DNA from: MA-ANB-1 sp040878225
GTDB taxonomy: Bacteria > Actinomycetota > Acidimicrobiia > Spongiisociales > ZC4RG35
Direction of reading: 5' to 3'
Assembly: GCA_040878225.1 (NCBI GenBank)
Contig: JBBDMR010000022.1
Location: 1 to 35,704 of the forward strand
Length of the DNA: 35,704 nt
The notes below the pieces were generated by a model, which saw nothing but the letters and a program-made list of their open reading frames with translations, made no database searches and had not been told where the DNA came from. Positions 23,192-30,551 of this stretch are shown piece by piece. How positions within the stretch are numbered: position 1 is the stretch's first letter; the number at the start of each line of letters is the position of its first letter. Both the position numbers and the translations under genes were made by a program.

Positions 23192-23197
23192 TAGAAT
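23192..23197 (+). promoter_or_regulatory. Candidate promoter of the universal-stress gene
   Basis: TAGAAT (23192-23197) with GAGACA (23170-23175) 16 bp upstream would give a leader of roughly 55-60 nt. That leader contains the hairpin at 23219-23243. Confidence 0.4.
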
Positions 23198-23218
23198 GAT
23201 CGGTGGGTTGGGTCTCGA

Positions 23219-23243
23219 TCAGGGCCACCAACGGCGGCCCTGA
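23219..23243 (+). other. Leader hairpin upstream of the universal-stress gene
   Basis: TCAGGGCC (23219-23226) pairs perfectly with GGCCCTGA (23236-23243) around a nine-base loop. It ends seven bases before GAAAGG (23251-23256), the Shine-Dalgarno sequence. No T-run follows, so it is not an intrinsic terminator. It could stabilise the mRNA or bind a regulator. Confidence 0.5.
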
Positions 23244-23261
23244 CAGCAGCGAAAGGCAGTG

Positions 23262-24161
23262 ATGACTTCACAATCCCTGGCGGAACAGAATGTCGTATGG
23301 ACGCGAGGGAAGGGTTGTCTCGAACTGGCGGAGATCCTCTCCGCCCGTGAGCCGGACCGGATTCAAGGTGACCTGTTCCGGGGTTGTCTCGATCATCGTG
23401 CCGATTTTGTGGTCGTCAAGAAGATGCCAGGTTCGTTCGACCTTGCCAATGTCGCGGTGCCGGTCGACTTCGACCCCGAGCGCATCACGCGGGTCTCGGC
23501 CACGGTGGCCGGCGGCCCCCATTCCGAACTCGCAGTTAACACGGCTGCACACATTTCCAACCGGCTCGGCGTTCCCCTCGAGATCGTGTCGGCGCACCAG
23601 GACGCCGACGGCCTCGGAGATGCGATGCGGATCGTCGCCCTTTACGGCGAGCGTTTCCCCGGTGCCGCCCGGAGGGTGGTCCAGGCCCAGGACATGAACG
23701 AGCTCGCAGACACCGCCGAAGACGGCTCACTGATGGTGGTGGGTGCCCCGGGAGGCTCCTGGCTGCGTCGTTCCCGGTTTGGCTCCGGAGCGCGGATCAA
23801 GGGTGCTGCTCGAGCGGGTGCCGTGATGGTCAAGTCGGCGCCGGACCGGGTGTACCGGTTCATGGGGGAGCCCGTCTATGTGGCGCCTCTGCTCCAGGCC
23901 GCCGACACTCTGAAGCTCCACACCGAAAGCGTCATCGCTGTTGCCGAGAAGGGCGTACTCGTCGGGGTGGTGCGCCGGGAGGATCTAAGTGGAGATGGGA
24001 AGCGGACGGTGGCCAGTGTGATGGACGATCCGGTGTCGACAAGGGTCGACGCGACCATCGAAGAAGCACGCCCGCTGGGGAAGACATTCGGCGACGACCC
24101 GATCCCGGTCACCGACCACGATGATCATCTGGTTGGCGGTTTGTCCTTGCCAGCAGCCTGA
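23262..24161 (+). CDS. Universal stress protein (UspA-fold) with C-terminal CBS-like region
   Basis: The 299-residue protein has a UspA-like domain at about 62-192: NVAVPVDFDPERITRVSATVAGG, then MVVGAPGGSWLRRSRFGSGARI, the ATP-binding G-x2-G-x9-G type loop. A CBS-pair-like region follows at about 200-297 (ESVIAVAEKGVLVGVVRRED and VASVMDDPVSTRVDATIEEA). The N-terminal 60 residues are not recognised. Both domains bind adenine nucleotides in characterised relatives, so an energy- or stress-sensing role is likely but its target is unknown. The ATG at 23262 is chosen because GAAAGG lies five bases upstream; a GTG precedes it directly. Confidence 0.75.
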   Translation: MTSQSLAEQNVVWTRGKGCLELAEILSAREPDRIQGDLFRGCLDHRADFVVVKKMPGSFDLANVAVPVDFDPERITRVSATVAGGPHSELAVNTAAHISNRLGVPLEIVSAHQDADGLGDAMRIVALYGERFPGAARRVVQAQDMNELADTAEDGSLMVVGAPGGSWLRRSRFGSGARIKGAARAGAVMVKSAPDRVYRFMGEPVYVAPLLQAADTLKLHTESVIAVAEKGVLVGVVRREDLSGDGKRTVASVMDDPVSTRVDATIEEARPLGKTFGDDPIPVTDHDDHLVGGLSLPAA

Positions 24162-24181
24162 AATAGGGCAGAATCAGGCTG

Positions 24182-25093
24182 GTGAACTCTAGAACCTTTT
24201 TTCGCGGCCTGTTCTGGTCGGTCGTTGCGCTTGCAATTCTCTTCTATGCGGCGGGCGGCTGGTATTTCTCTTCCGAGCTGATCGATGATGGTTTTGTCAT
24301 CGACGCAGACCCGATAACCGTCACCGGCGGCGACTACGAGATGGAGCTGGTCGAGTACGAGACCGAGCTCGGGGCGATGGATGCGTGGTATCTGCCCTCT
24401 GTTGGAGACACGTGGGTGATTCATGTCCACGGGCTCGGCACCACCCCGGCTGAGGCCGAGCCCCTTTTCGCTTCGCTACAGGATGCCGGCTATCCCCAGC
24501 TGGCGATCACGTACAGAAACGACGATGGCCAGCCCGAAGATCCTTCGGGCTTGTACCAGTACGGCGCCACCGAGCACCACGACATCAGCGATGCGGTGGA
24601 CTACGCGCTGGGGAATGGTGCTGAAAGAGTGTTCATCAACGCCTACTCCACCGGAGCAGCCCACACTCTCGGATTTGCCTATCGCGAGGTTCGCGATCGT
24701 GTGATCGGCGCCCACTTCGACTCGCCAAATATCGATTTCGGCGAAACGGTCAACTACAACGCCTCCCAGCGTGAACTCCCGATTCTGCCGTTCAACGTCC
24801 CCGAGAGCTTGAGCGCGGTCGCCAAGTTCATGACATCGTTGCGCATCGGGATCAGCTGGAGGACTCTCGACTATGTAGAGAATTCCGCGGAAAGTCTCAA
24901 GATCCCGGTCCTGGTCCACCACGGGACCACCGATTTGGCGGTCCCGATCGAGACCAGTGTCGATTTCGCCACGACCAACCCCTCAATGGTCCGCTTGGTG
25001 CAGGTGGAAGGTGCTGGCCATGTCGAGTCCTTCGACGTGCTCGGCGCGCAGTACACCACTGCCATCCTCGAGTTCATAGCCAGCCTCGAGTAA
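24182..25093 (+). CDS. Membrane-anchored alpha/beta hydrolase
   Basis: The 303-residue protein has one N-terminal membrane anchor (about 9-30) and an alpha/beta hydrolase domain. The oxyanion motif is VIHVHGLGTTPAEAE. The nucleophile elbow is NAYSTGAAH, with A-Y-S-T-G in place of the usual G-x-S-x-G. The Asp is in HHGTTDLAVP and the His in GAGHVES, so a complete Ser-Asp-His triad can be proposed. It resembles serine aminopeptidase/BEM46-type hydrolases; the substrate is unknown. The GTG start at 24182 follows CAGAAT by seven bases, a weak leaderless-type arrangement. It lies 20 bp after the universal-stress gene and is probably active outside the membrane. Confidence 0.78.
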   Translation: MNSRTFFRGLFWSVVALAILFYAAGGWYFSSELIDDGFVIDADPITVTGGDYEMELVEYETELGAMDAWYLPSVGDTWVIHVHGLGTTPAEAEPLFASLQDAGYPQLAITYRNDDGQPEDPSGLYQYGATEHHDISDAVDYALGNGAERVFINAYSTGAAHTLGFAYREVRDRVIGAHFDSPNIDFGETVNYNASQRELPILPFNVPESLSAVAKFMTSLRIGISWRTLDYVENSAESLKIPVLVHHGTTDLAVPIETSVDFATTNPSMVRLVQVEGAGHVESFDVLGAQYTTAILEFIASLE

Positions 25094-25109
25094 GACTCGC
25101 CCCGCGATC

Positions 25110-25139
25110 TAACCTTCACGCCAACCAGGAAGTAGGTGT
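25110..25139 (+). promoter_or_regulatory. Candidate promoter and RBS of the opuC operon
   Basis: TAACCT (25110-25115) is a possible -10, and AGGAAG (25127-25132) lies seven bases before the GTG at 25140. Confidence 0.4.
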
Positions 25140-26246
25140 GTGGTCGCCAGCGAAGTCATGATCCGGCTCGAGGAAGTGTCGAAGCACTACCCGGGTGCGG
25201 CCGCCCCGGCGGTGGACAGGTTGAGCCTGGACGTCGGCAGGGGGGAGTTCGTGACCCTGGTCGGCCCGTCGGGATGCGGCAAGACCACGACCCTCAAGAT
25301 GATCAACCGCATCATCGAACCGACCGGCGGCTCGATCCAGGTCGACGGTGTCGATGCGATGTCGGTGCCCGCACACGAGCTGCGCAGGTCGATCGGGTAT
25401 GTCATCCAGCAGATCGGTCTCTTTCCCCACCGCACGATCGCACAGAACATTGCCACGGTTCCCGGGCTGCTCGGATGGGACAAGTCGCGTATCCGGGCGC
25501 GCATTTCGGAGTTGATCGATCTGGTGGGTTTGGAGACCGAGATGCTCGAACGCTATCCGGCTGAGCTGTCAGGCGGACAGCAACAGAGGGTTGGGGTTGC
25601 TCGTGCCCTTGCCGCCGACCCTCCCGTCCTGCTCATGGATGAGCCGTTTGGTGCGGTCGACCCGATTGTCCGCGGCCACCTCCAACGGGAGTTCCTGGAT
25701 CTTCAGGACAAGCTCGGGAAGACAGTGGTCTTCGTCACCCATGACATCGACGAGGCGATACTCCTCGGTACAAGGGTCGCCATCCTCAACACGGGGGGAA
25801 TCCTCGAACAGTACGACACCCCCGAAGCGATCCTCAGCGAACCGGCCACCCAGTTCGTCGCCGACTTTCTCGGGGGCGAGCGGGGCCTGAAACGTCTGGG
25901 GCTGCTGCCGGTCAGCTCGGCGGACATGGTGCATGGCCCGATGATCGACCGCAGCGGATCGCGTGAGGACGCCGAACGAATCATGTCCGAGAACGGGATC
26001 GACTGGATCGGCGTCCTCGACGGGAAGCGGCTCCTCGGCTGGGTCGATCGCAGCGATATCGAGGCTTCAGGGCCCGGGGAAGCAGAGCCCCGGCCATTCG
26101 CAGTATCGCTCGCACCGTCCTCCTCATTGCGTGAGGCGCTCGATGCAGTTGTCACCGGCCATGCCCGGATCGCGGTTGTTGTGGAGAAGGGTGAGTACCG
26201 CGGGATGCTCGACCTCGAAGCCATCGCCGAGGAGATCACCGAATGA
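25140..26246 (+). CDS. opuCA: Osmoprotectant (glycine betaine/choline) ABC transporter ATP-binding protein with CBS domains
   Basis: The 368-residue ATPase has Walker A GPSGCGKTTT (42-51), signature LSGGQQQR (near 142), Walker B LLMDEPFGAVDP and an H-loop VFVTHDIDEA. A C-terminal pair of CBS motifs follows from about residue 265. This architecture is that of OpuCA/ProV-type osmoprotectant importers, where CBS domains sense ionic strength. The next three genes supply two permeases and a binding protein. The GTG at 25140 has AGGAAG upstream; an ATG 18 bases later is the alternative. It overlaps the next gene by four bases. Confidence 0.92.
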   Translation: MVASEVMIRLEEVSKHYPGAAAPAVDRLSLDVGRGEFVTLVGPSGCGKTTTLKMINRIIEPTGGSIQVDGVDAMSVPAHELRRSIGYVIQQIGLFPHRTIAQNIATVPGLLGWDKSRIRARISELIDLVGLETEMLERYPAELSGGQQQRVGVARALAADPPVLLMDEPFGAVDPIVRGHLQREFLDLQDKLGKTVVFVTHDIDEAILLGTRVAILNTGGILEQYDTPEAILSEPATQFVADFLGGERGLKRLGLLPVSSADMVHGPMIDRSGSREDAERIMSENGIDWIGVLDGKRLLGWVDRSDIEASGPGEAEPRPFAVSLAPSSSLREALDAVVTGHARIAVVVEKGEYRGMLDLEAIAEEITE

Positions 26247-26911
26247 GCCCCGTCCTGGCACAGTCCGACCAACTCATCGACTGGTCGTGGGTCGAGAGGA
26301 ACATTGGCCAGATCATCGACCGAACGTGGGAGCACCTCATCCTCACCGGCATCTCGGTGGGGCTCGGGCTGCTCATCTCGGTCGGCCTGTCGATCATCGT
26401 GCTCCGCTGGCGGTGGACCTATCCATCGATCACAGGGTTCACCGGCTTGCTCTACACCATTCCCTCGCTTGCCCTCTTTGCCCTGTTAGTCCCGTTCACA
26501 GGGCTGAGCGAAACAACCGCGATCATCGCCCTCACCTCGTACACGCTCTTCATTCTCATCCGGAACATCGTCGCCGGAATCGATGGCGTGCCCGAAGCGG
26601 TAAAGGAGGCTGCTGACGGAATGGGTTACACGGCGCGGGCCCGGTTTTGGAAGATGGAGGTTCCCCTCGCCCTTCCGGTGATCATGGCCGGCATGCGGAT
26701 TGCAACGGTGACAACAGTGGGCCTGGTGACCGTGACCGCAGTGATCGGCCTGGGCGGGTACGGCTTCTTCATCCTCCGCGGCCTGAACACGTTCTTCTGG
26801 ACCCAGCTGATAGTCGGTGTCGTCCTCTCCGTCGTGCTCGCCACATTCCTCGACCTCGCCTTTATCGCTCTACAGCGGAAGTTGAGCCCGTGGGCGAAGG
26901 CGCACAGCTGA
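26243..26911 (+). CDS. opuCB: Osmoprotectant ABC transporter permease (OpuCB-like)
   Basis: The 222-residue protein has about five or six spans and the binding-protein-dependent permease pattern. The EAA loop reads VPEAVKEAADGMGYTARARFWKMEVPLALP, and the N-terminal third has the YTIPSLALFALLVPFTG block typical of OpuCB/OpuBB. It forms half of the membrane channel. The ATGA overlap with the ATPase gene and the TGATG overlap with the second permease gene indicate translational coupling. Confidence 0.9.
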   Translation: MSPVLAQSDQLIDWSWVERNIGQIIDRTWEHLILTGISVGLGLLISVGLSIIVLRWRWTYPSITGFTGLLYTIPSLALFALLVPFTGLSETTAIIALTSYTLFILIRNIVAGIDGVPEAVKEAADGMGYTARARFWKMEVPLALPVIMAGMRIATVTTVGLVTVTAVIGLGGYGFFILRGLNTFFWTQLIVGVVLSVVLATFLDLAFIALQRKLSPWAKAHS

Positions 26912-27597
26912 TGGGTATCTGGGACCAACTCGTTGAATTCGTCACGGATCCGGCGACCTGGACCGGCCCGGGATCGTTCTGGATCCGGCTGTTCGACCAT
27001 GTCTGGGTCTCGGTCGCTGCAACTGTGATCGCCTTTGTGGCGGTCTTCCCGCTGGCCCTCTATCTCGGACACGTCAGGAAGGGCTCCCAGGCGGCGACGG
27101 CTGTGGTCAACATCGGCCGGGCTCTCCCGTCGTTCGGGATCCTGGCGATTGCGTTCCTCATCCTCGTCCAGATGGGAGCCGGGGTCGGGACCCCCTGGTC
27201 GATCCTCGTGGCACTGATCGCTCTCGCCGCGCCCCCTGTGTTTACCAACACGATCGCGGGGATCCAGGCTGTCCAACCGGCGACTATCGAGGCGGCGCGA
27301 GGTATGGGGCTCACCGAGCGGCAGGTCCTCTTCGGAATCGAGCTTCCCATGGCCATGCCGCTGGTGATGGAGGGAGTTCGCATAGCTTTCGTCCAGGTGA
27401 TTGCCACTGCAACACTCGGTGCCCTGGTTGCCTGGGGCGGTCTCGGGCGCTACATCATCGACGGATTTGCCGTGCGGGACAACGGCGAGATCCTGTTCGG
27501 GGCGATTGCAGTCGGAATGCTGGCGATTGTCGCGGAAGTGGGTTTCAGCTTCATCCAGCGGGCAGTGACACCGAAAGGGCTCACCGTCGCCAGATGA
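26911..27597 (+). CDS. opuCD: Osmoprotectant ABC transporter permease (OpuCD-like)
   Basis: The 228-residue second permease has the same EAA-type loop (IEAARGMGLTERQVLFGIELPMAMPLVMEGVR) and the block IGRALPSFGILAIAFLI. The frame is open upstream, but the ATG at 26911 overlaps the preceding stop by one base and begins the family homology (MGIWDQLVEFVTDP). It probably pairs with the preceding permease as a heterodimer. Confidence 0.9.
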   Translation: MGIWDQLVEFVTDPATWTGPGSFWIRLFDHVWVSVAATVIAFVAVFPLALYLGHVRKGSQAATAVVNIGRALPSFGILAIAFLILVQMGAGVGTPWSILVALIALAAPPVFTNTIAGIQAVQPATIEAARGMGLTERQVLFGIELPMAMPLVMEGVRIAFVQVIATATLGALVAWGGLGRYIIDGFAVRDNGEILFGAIAVGMLAIVAEVGFSFIQRAVTPKGLTVAR

Positions 27598-27600
27598 ATT

Positions 27601-27702
27601 CGGGAATCTCCCGGACCCGCATATGGTTGGGTCTAATCGGTGCCCGGTGTCGGTCATGGTCTGACCGATGGAAACGGGCTCATAATTAGCTATACAAAGG
27701 AG
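27601..27702 (+). promoter_or_regulatory. Intergenic control region before the binding-protein gene
   Basis: This 111-bp gap holds a small hairpin, CGGGA-ATC-TCCCG (27601-27613), and a perfect 6-bp inverted repeat, CGGTCA-TGGTC-TGACCG (27651-27667). A -10-like CATAAT (27681-27686) and a strong AAGGAG (27697-27702) follow. A separate promoter for the binding protein, with the inverted repeat as possible operator near its -35, is plausible. Confidence 0.4.
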
Positions 27703-27708
27703 AAACCC

Positions 27709-28614
27709 ATGCGGAAACTTGTCCGCAAACGCGCTGTTGGGGCGATCCTGGCCGTGGCGCTGGTGGCAACGGCCTGTGGATCGGGTGACAGTGATGGAGA
27801 ACCGATTGCAGTTGGTTCCTTCGCATTCAACGAGTCAGTGATCGTCGCCGAGATCTATGCACAGGCCCTCGAGGCTGAGGGGTTCGAGGTCGAGCGCAAG
27901 CACAGTCTTGGGAATCGCGAGGTGGTGAAGCCGGCACTGGAGTCAGGTGAGGTCGACCTGGTCCCCGAGTACGTAGGCACCCTTGCCACGTTCCTCGGCG
28001 CCACGCCCACTGCCGATTCCGAGTCGACCTGGAACGACGCCAAGGCAGCTTTCGAGGAAAACGGTGTGACGCTGCTCCAGTACAGCCCGGCGCAGGACAA
28101 GAACGCTTACGTGGTCACGGCCGAAACCGCCGCCGAATACGGTCTGAGCACGGTCTCCGACCTCCAGCCCGTGGCCGGCGAGCTCGTCTTTGGCGGCCCG
28201 CCCGAGTGTCCGGAGAGAGATCTCTGCCTGATCGGCCTGAGTGAGGTGTATGGTCTCGAGTTCGCCGAGTTCATCCCCCTCGATACTGCGGGGCCAATCA
28301 CGATCGCCGCTCTCGACGGCGGGGAGATCGATGTGGCGCTCCTGCTCACAACACAGGGCATTATCGCCGATCGCGGCTGGGTCTCCCTCGAAGATGATTT
28401 GGGATTGAACCCGGCCGAGAACCTGGTTCCGGCGATTCGCACCGATGTCGTCGAAGCCTACGGGGACGACCTGACCAACCTGCTCAACCGCGTCTCCGAG
28501 GCACTCACCACAGAGGACCTCACCGAGATGAACAAGCGTGCCGACATCGACCAGGAGGATCCCGCCGCGTTGGCCACTGAGTGGCTCATCGATAACGGAT
28601 TCATCGACGGCTGA
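27709..28614 (+). CDS. opuCC: Osmoprotectant ABC transporter substrate-binding lipoprotein (OpuCC-like)
   Basis: The 301-residue protein starts with a lipoprotein signal (lipobox VATAC). Its binding fold resembles OpuAC/ProX-type proteins: VGSFAFNESVIVAEIYAQALEAEGFEVERK, then EVDLVPEYVGTLATFLG and a second lobe from VAGELVFGGPPECPERDLC. The two Cys residues in that loop could form a disulfide. Quaternary-ammonium compounds such as glycine betaine are the likely ligands. The ATG at 27709 is seven bases after AAGGAG. A strong terminator follows, so this is the last gene of the unit. Confidence 0.9.
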   Translation: MRKLVRKRAVGAILAVALVATACGSGDSDGEPIAVGSFAFNESVIVAEIYAQALEAEGFEVERKHSLGNREVVKPALESGEVDLVPEYVGTLATFLGATPTADSESTWNDAKAAFEENGVTLLQYSPAQDKNAYVVTAETAAEYGLSTVSDLQPVAGELVFGGPPECPERDLCLIGLSEVYGLEFAEFIPLDTAGPITIAALDGGEIDVALLLTTQGIIADRGWVSLEDDLGLNPAENLVPAIRTDVVEAYGDDLTNLLNRVSEALTTEDLTEMNKRADIDQEDPAALATEWLIDNGFIDG

Positions 28615-28634
28615 TCGCCGCTCCGACTGTATGG

Positions 28635-28664
28635 AAGAGCCCCCTGGCCCAGGGGGCTCTTTCC
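28635..28664 (+). terminator. Intrinsic terminator after opuCC
   Basis: AAGAGCCCCCT and AGGGGGCTCTT form an 11-bp perfect stem (28635-28645 with 28651-28661) around GGCCC. It is followed by TTCCGTTT. Confidence 0.85.
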
Positions 28665-28722
28665 GTTTCCGAATCTGTCACAGGCGGGATGTAGGTTCAG
28701 CGTTGAAAGGAAAGGAGATGAG

Positions 28723-28911
28723 ATGCTGATCGACTGTGATGTCTGTGCGATGAAGAACACATCGGCGTGTGACGACTGCGTGGTCTCCGTCCTGTTCCAG
28801 ATCGGGCCGGTCGAACTGAGCGAAGATGAGGTGACCGCTCTCGACAATCTCGCCGACACCGGGCTGCTTCCCAGACTTCGCCTCGTGCCCACCGATCGAC
28901 GGGCGTCCTAG
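28723..28911 (+). CDS. Small Cys-rich (zinc-ribbon-like) protein of unknown function
   Basis: The 62-residue protein starts MLIDCDVCAMKNTSACDDC. Four cysteines at 5, 8, 16 and 19 in CxxC...CxxC spacing suggest a metal knuckle, followed by a strand VVSVLF and a helix with SEDEVTALDNLADTGLLP. Similar small proteins occur in many actinobacteria, but I know of no assigned function. A clear AGGAG lies seven bases before the ATG, giving an ordinary leadered start. The acidic segment and low complexity of the rest offer no more clues. Confidence 0.7.
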   Translation: MLIDCDVCAMKNTSACDDCVVSVLFQIGPVELSEDEVTALDNLADTGLLPRLRLVPTDRRAS

Positions 28912-28933
28912 GAGTCTGTTGGATAATGCCGTT

Positions 28934-28957
28934 ACATGCATTGTTCAACGGGCTCCT
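28934..28957 (+). repeat. 24-bp perfect inverted repeat, left copy
   Basis: These 24 bases are the exact reverse complement of 35598-35621. With one mismatch the match extends by two more bases at one end. The copy lies at the 5' end of the small membrane-protein gene and contains its possible upstream ATG (28936). Confidence 0.9.
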
Positions 28958-28998
28958 CACTCCCTGATTGGGCGGTCCCGCCCGTTATCCTCAGCGGG

Positions 28999-29310
28999 AT
29001 GGTCGTGGTCTATGCCTTTTCGCTTGCGGTCGGGTTCGTTGCCCTGCTGGTGATTGTGATGGGGGGAACGCTCGCAGAGAACCTGGGACGTGAGAATCGC
29101 GATCCAGGACTGCGCATGGGCCGGAGAGGACGTCTCATGGTTGGCGGTGTCCTCGGATTCGGTATCGGCGGCATGGCCGCCNNNNNNNNNNCCGCCGAAT
29201 TCTCGCCACTCGACTTCACGTGGCCCGTTGCCCTGGTCATCGCCTGCGTAGCGGCTTTCCTCGGACTGCTCTGGGTCAGGTACGCCACCGGGGCGGATGC
29301 CAGCGACTGA
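28999..29310 (+). CDS. Small membrane protein of unknown function, interrupted by an assembly gap
   Basis: The product of about 103 residues has three hydrophobic segments. They begin VVVYAFSLAVGFVALLVIVMG, then GGVLGFGIGGMAA and VALVIACVAAFLGLLWV. A basic loop (RDPGLRMGRRGRL) lies between the first two. Ten Ns (29182-29191) fall in the second segment; ten is not a multiple of three, yet both sides are in one frame when four codons are counted across the gap. The ATG at 28999 follows TATCCT (28986-28991) by seven bases. An ATG at 28936 follows GATAAT (28922-28927) by eight, so either could be used. The gene overlaps the phosphoesterase start by one base (TGATG). Confidence 0.6.
   Translation: MVVVYAFSLAVGFVALLVIVMGGTLAENLGRENRDPGLRMGRRGRLMVGGVLGFGIGGMAAXXXXAEFSPLDFTWPVALVIACVAAFLGLLWVRYATGADASD
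29182..29191. other. Assembly gap (10 N)
   Basis: Ten undetermined bases lie inside a coding region. The true length of the missing sequence is unknown. Confidence 0.99.
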
Positions 29311-30077
29311 TGCTCGTCGTCTCCGATGTCCATGGCGCATTTGACGCCCTCGCCTCCGTCGCCTCCTCTGGTGAGACGCTGCTCATCCTGGGCGATCTGG
29401 CCAACCTCACCGACTACCGGACCGGTGAGGGGGCGGTGGCCGCCGCGCTCGGAATCGAGTTCGCCAGGGACGCCGCGCGCGCTCGGGGAGAGGGCGACTT
29501 CGAAAAGATGCGGACGATGTGGCAAACCCGCCCAGGTGATCCGAACGAGGCGCGGCAGGGCATCGAAAAGGCAATAGCGGATCAATACGGGAGGCTTTCG
29601 GTTGCATTGGAGAATGCCTCTGGGTATGTGATCCACGGGAATGTGGACCGGCCTGCCAGTCTCGCTGAGTCACTGCCCCCCGGATTCGAATATGTGCATG
29701 GGAAAAGAGTCGAGATCGAGGGAGTGAGCTTCGGGTTCGCCGGCGGGGGAGTGGCGACCCCGATGCGGGCTGCTGGCGAGATCTCCGACGACGAGATGCG
29801 GGCAACCCTCGACTCGCTCGGCGAGGTCGAAGTCTTGTGCACCCATGTCGCGCCAGCCCTCGGCCCGTTGGAGACCGATGTGATCACCGGGCGCAAGGAG
29901 CGCAGCTCACAACCAATCCTCGACTACATCCGCAGGGTCAAGCCCAGACTTCACCTGTTCGGCGATGTTCACCAGCCTCAGGCATCACGCTGGCGCATCG
30001 GAGCGACAAGGTGTGTCAACGTCGGCTATTTCCGGGCGACCGGCCGGGCCTATCACCTCGATGTGTCTGGTTTCTAG
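29310..30077 (+). CDS. Metallophosphoesterase (calcineurin-like)
   Basis: The 255-residue protein has the metal-ligand blocks of the calcineurin-like phosphoesterase fold in order. They are VVSDVHG (3-9), LILGDLANL (the GDxxD-type block), IHGNVDRP (GNHD-type), LCTHVAPALG and LFGDVHQP (the GHxH-type block). The two-metal site looks complete enough for activity. Substrates in this fold range from phosphoproteins to cyclic nucleotides, so none is assigned. The frame is open upstream; the ATG at 29310 overlaps the preceding stop and begins the homology (MLVVSDVHG). Confidence 0.85.
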   Translation: MLVVSDVHGAFDALASVASSGETLLILGDLANLTDYRTGEGAVAAALGIEFARDAARARGEGDFEKMRTMWQTRPGDPNEARQGIEKAIADQYGRLSVALENASGYVIHGNVDRPASLAESLPPGFEYVHGKRVEIEGVSFGFAGGGVATPMRAAGEISDDEMRATLDSLGEVEVLCTHVAPALGPLETDVITGRKERSSQPILDYIRRVKPRLHLFGDVHQPQASRWRIGATRCVNVGYFRATGRAYHLDVSGF

Positions 30078-30110
30078 GTCTGGCCGGGCGCTAACCTCAC
30101 CTGCGACGAC

Positions 30111-30551
30111 ATGAGCGAAGGCACCTTTCAAACTCTGGAAATAGACGCACCTGCGACCGACCTCTACGACACCGTCGCCGACATCACCGGGTACCCCGAG
30201 TGGGCAACCGGGATCAAAGAGGTCGAGGTCCTGGAAACCGACGACGATGGGAACGTTATCCGTGCCCGATTCGTCATCGACGGCTTCATCAAAGAGATCG
30301 AATACGTCCTTCGTTACACCCACGAACGGCCGCACTCACTCAGCTGGGTCGCAGAGCAGAGCGGGGACGTCAAAATGCTCGAAGGGTCGTACACATTCAA
30401 CGAAACCGAACACGGCGTCGAAGTGATCTATGCCCTGAGTGTCGAGCCCAACTTCAAGATCCCCGGGTTCATTCGCAGCCAGGCCGAGCGCCAGATCGTG
30501 ACCACAGCCCTCAAGGGCTTGCGCAAGAGGGTCTCCGAGCGGGCTGAATGA
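30111..30551 (+). CDS. SRPBCC (START-like/polyketide cyclase-type) protein
   Basis: The 146-residue protein has the typical SRPBCC start (FQTLEIDAPATDLYDTVADITGYPEWATGIKEVEVLE) and the late HGVEVIYALSVEPNF strand. A long C-terminal helix (AERQIVTTALKGLRKRV) closes the hydrophobic pocket. Such proteins bind lipids or other hydrophobic ligands. TAACCT (30092-30097) is a possible -10, and no Shine-Dalgarno sequence is seen. The four-base overlap with the ArsA-like gene, and the pairing of these two families in other actinobacteria, suggest a joint role. Confidence 0.8.
   Translation: MSEGTFQTLEIDAPATDLYDTVADITGYPEWATGIKEVEVLETDDDGNVIRARFVIDGFIKEIEYVLRYTHERPHSLSWVAEQSGDVKMLEGSYTFNETEHGVEVIYALSVEPNFKIPGFIRSQAERQIVTTALKGLRKRVSERAE

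Noticed and set aside
26626..27657. 343-codon minus-strand open frame rich in Asp, Arg and His.
   Set aside because: It is antisense to the two opuC permease genes; its composition reflects reverse reading of hydrophobic codons.
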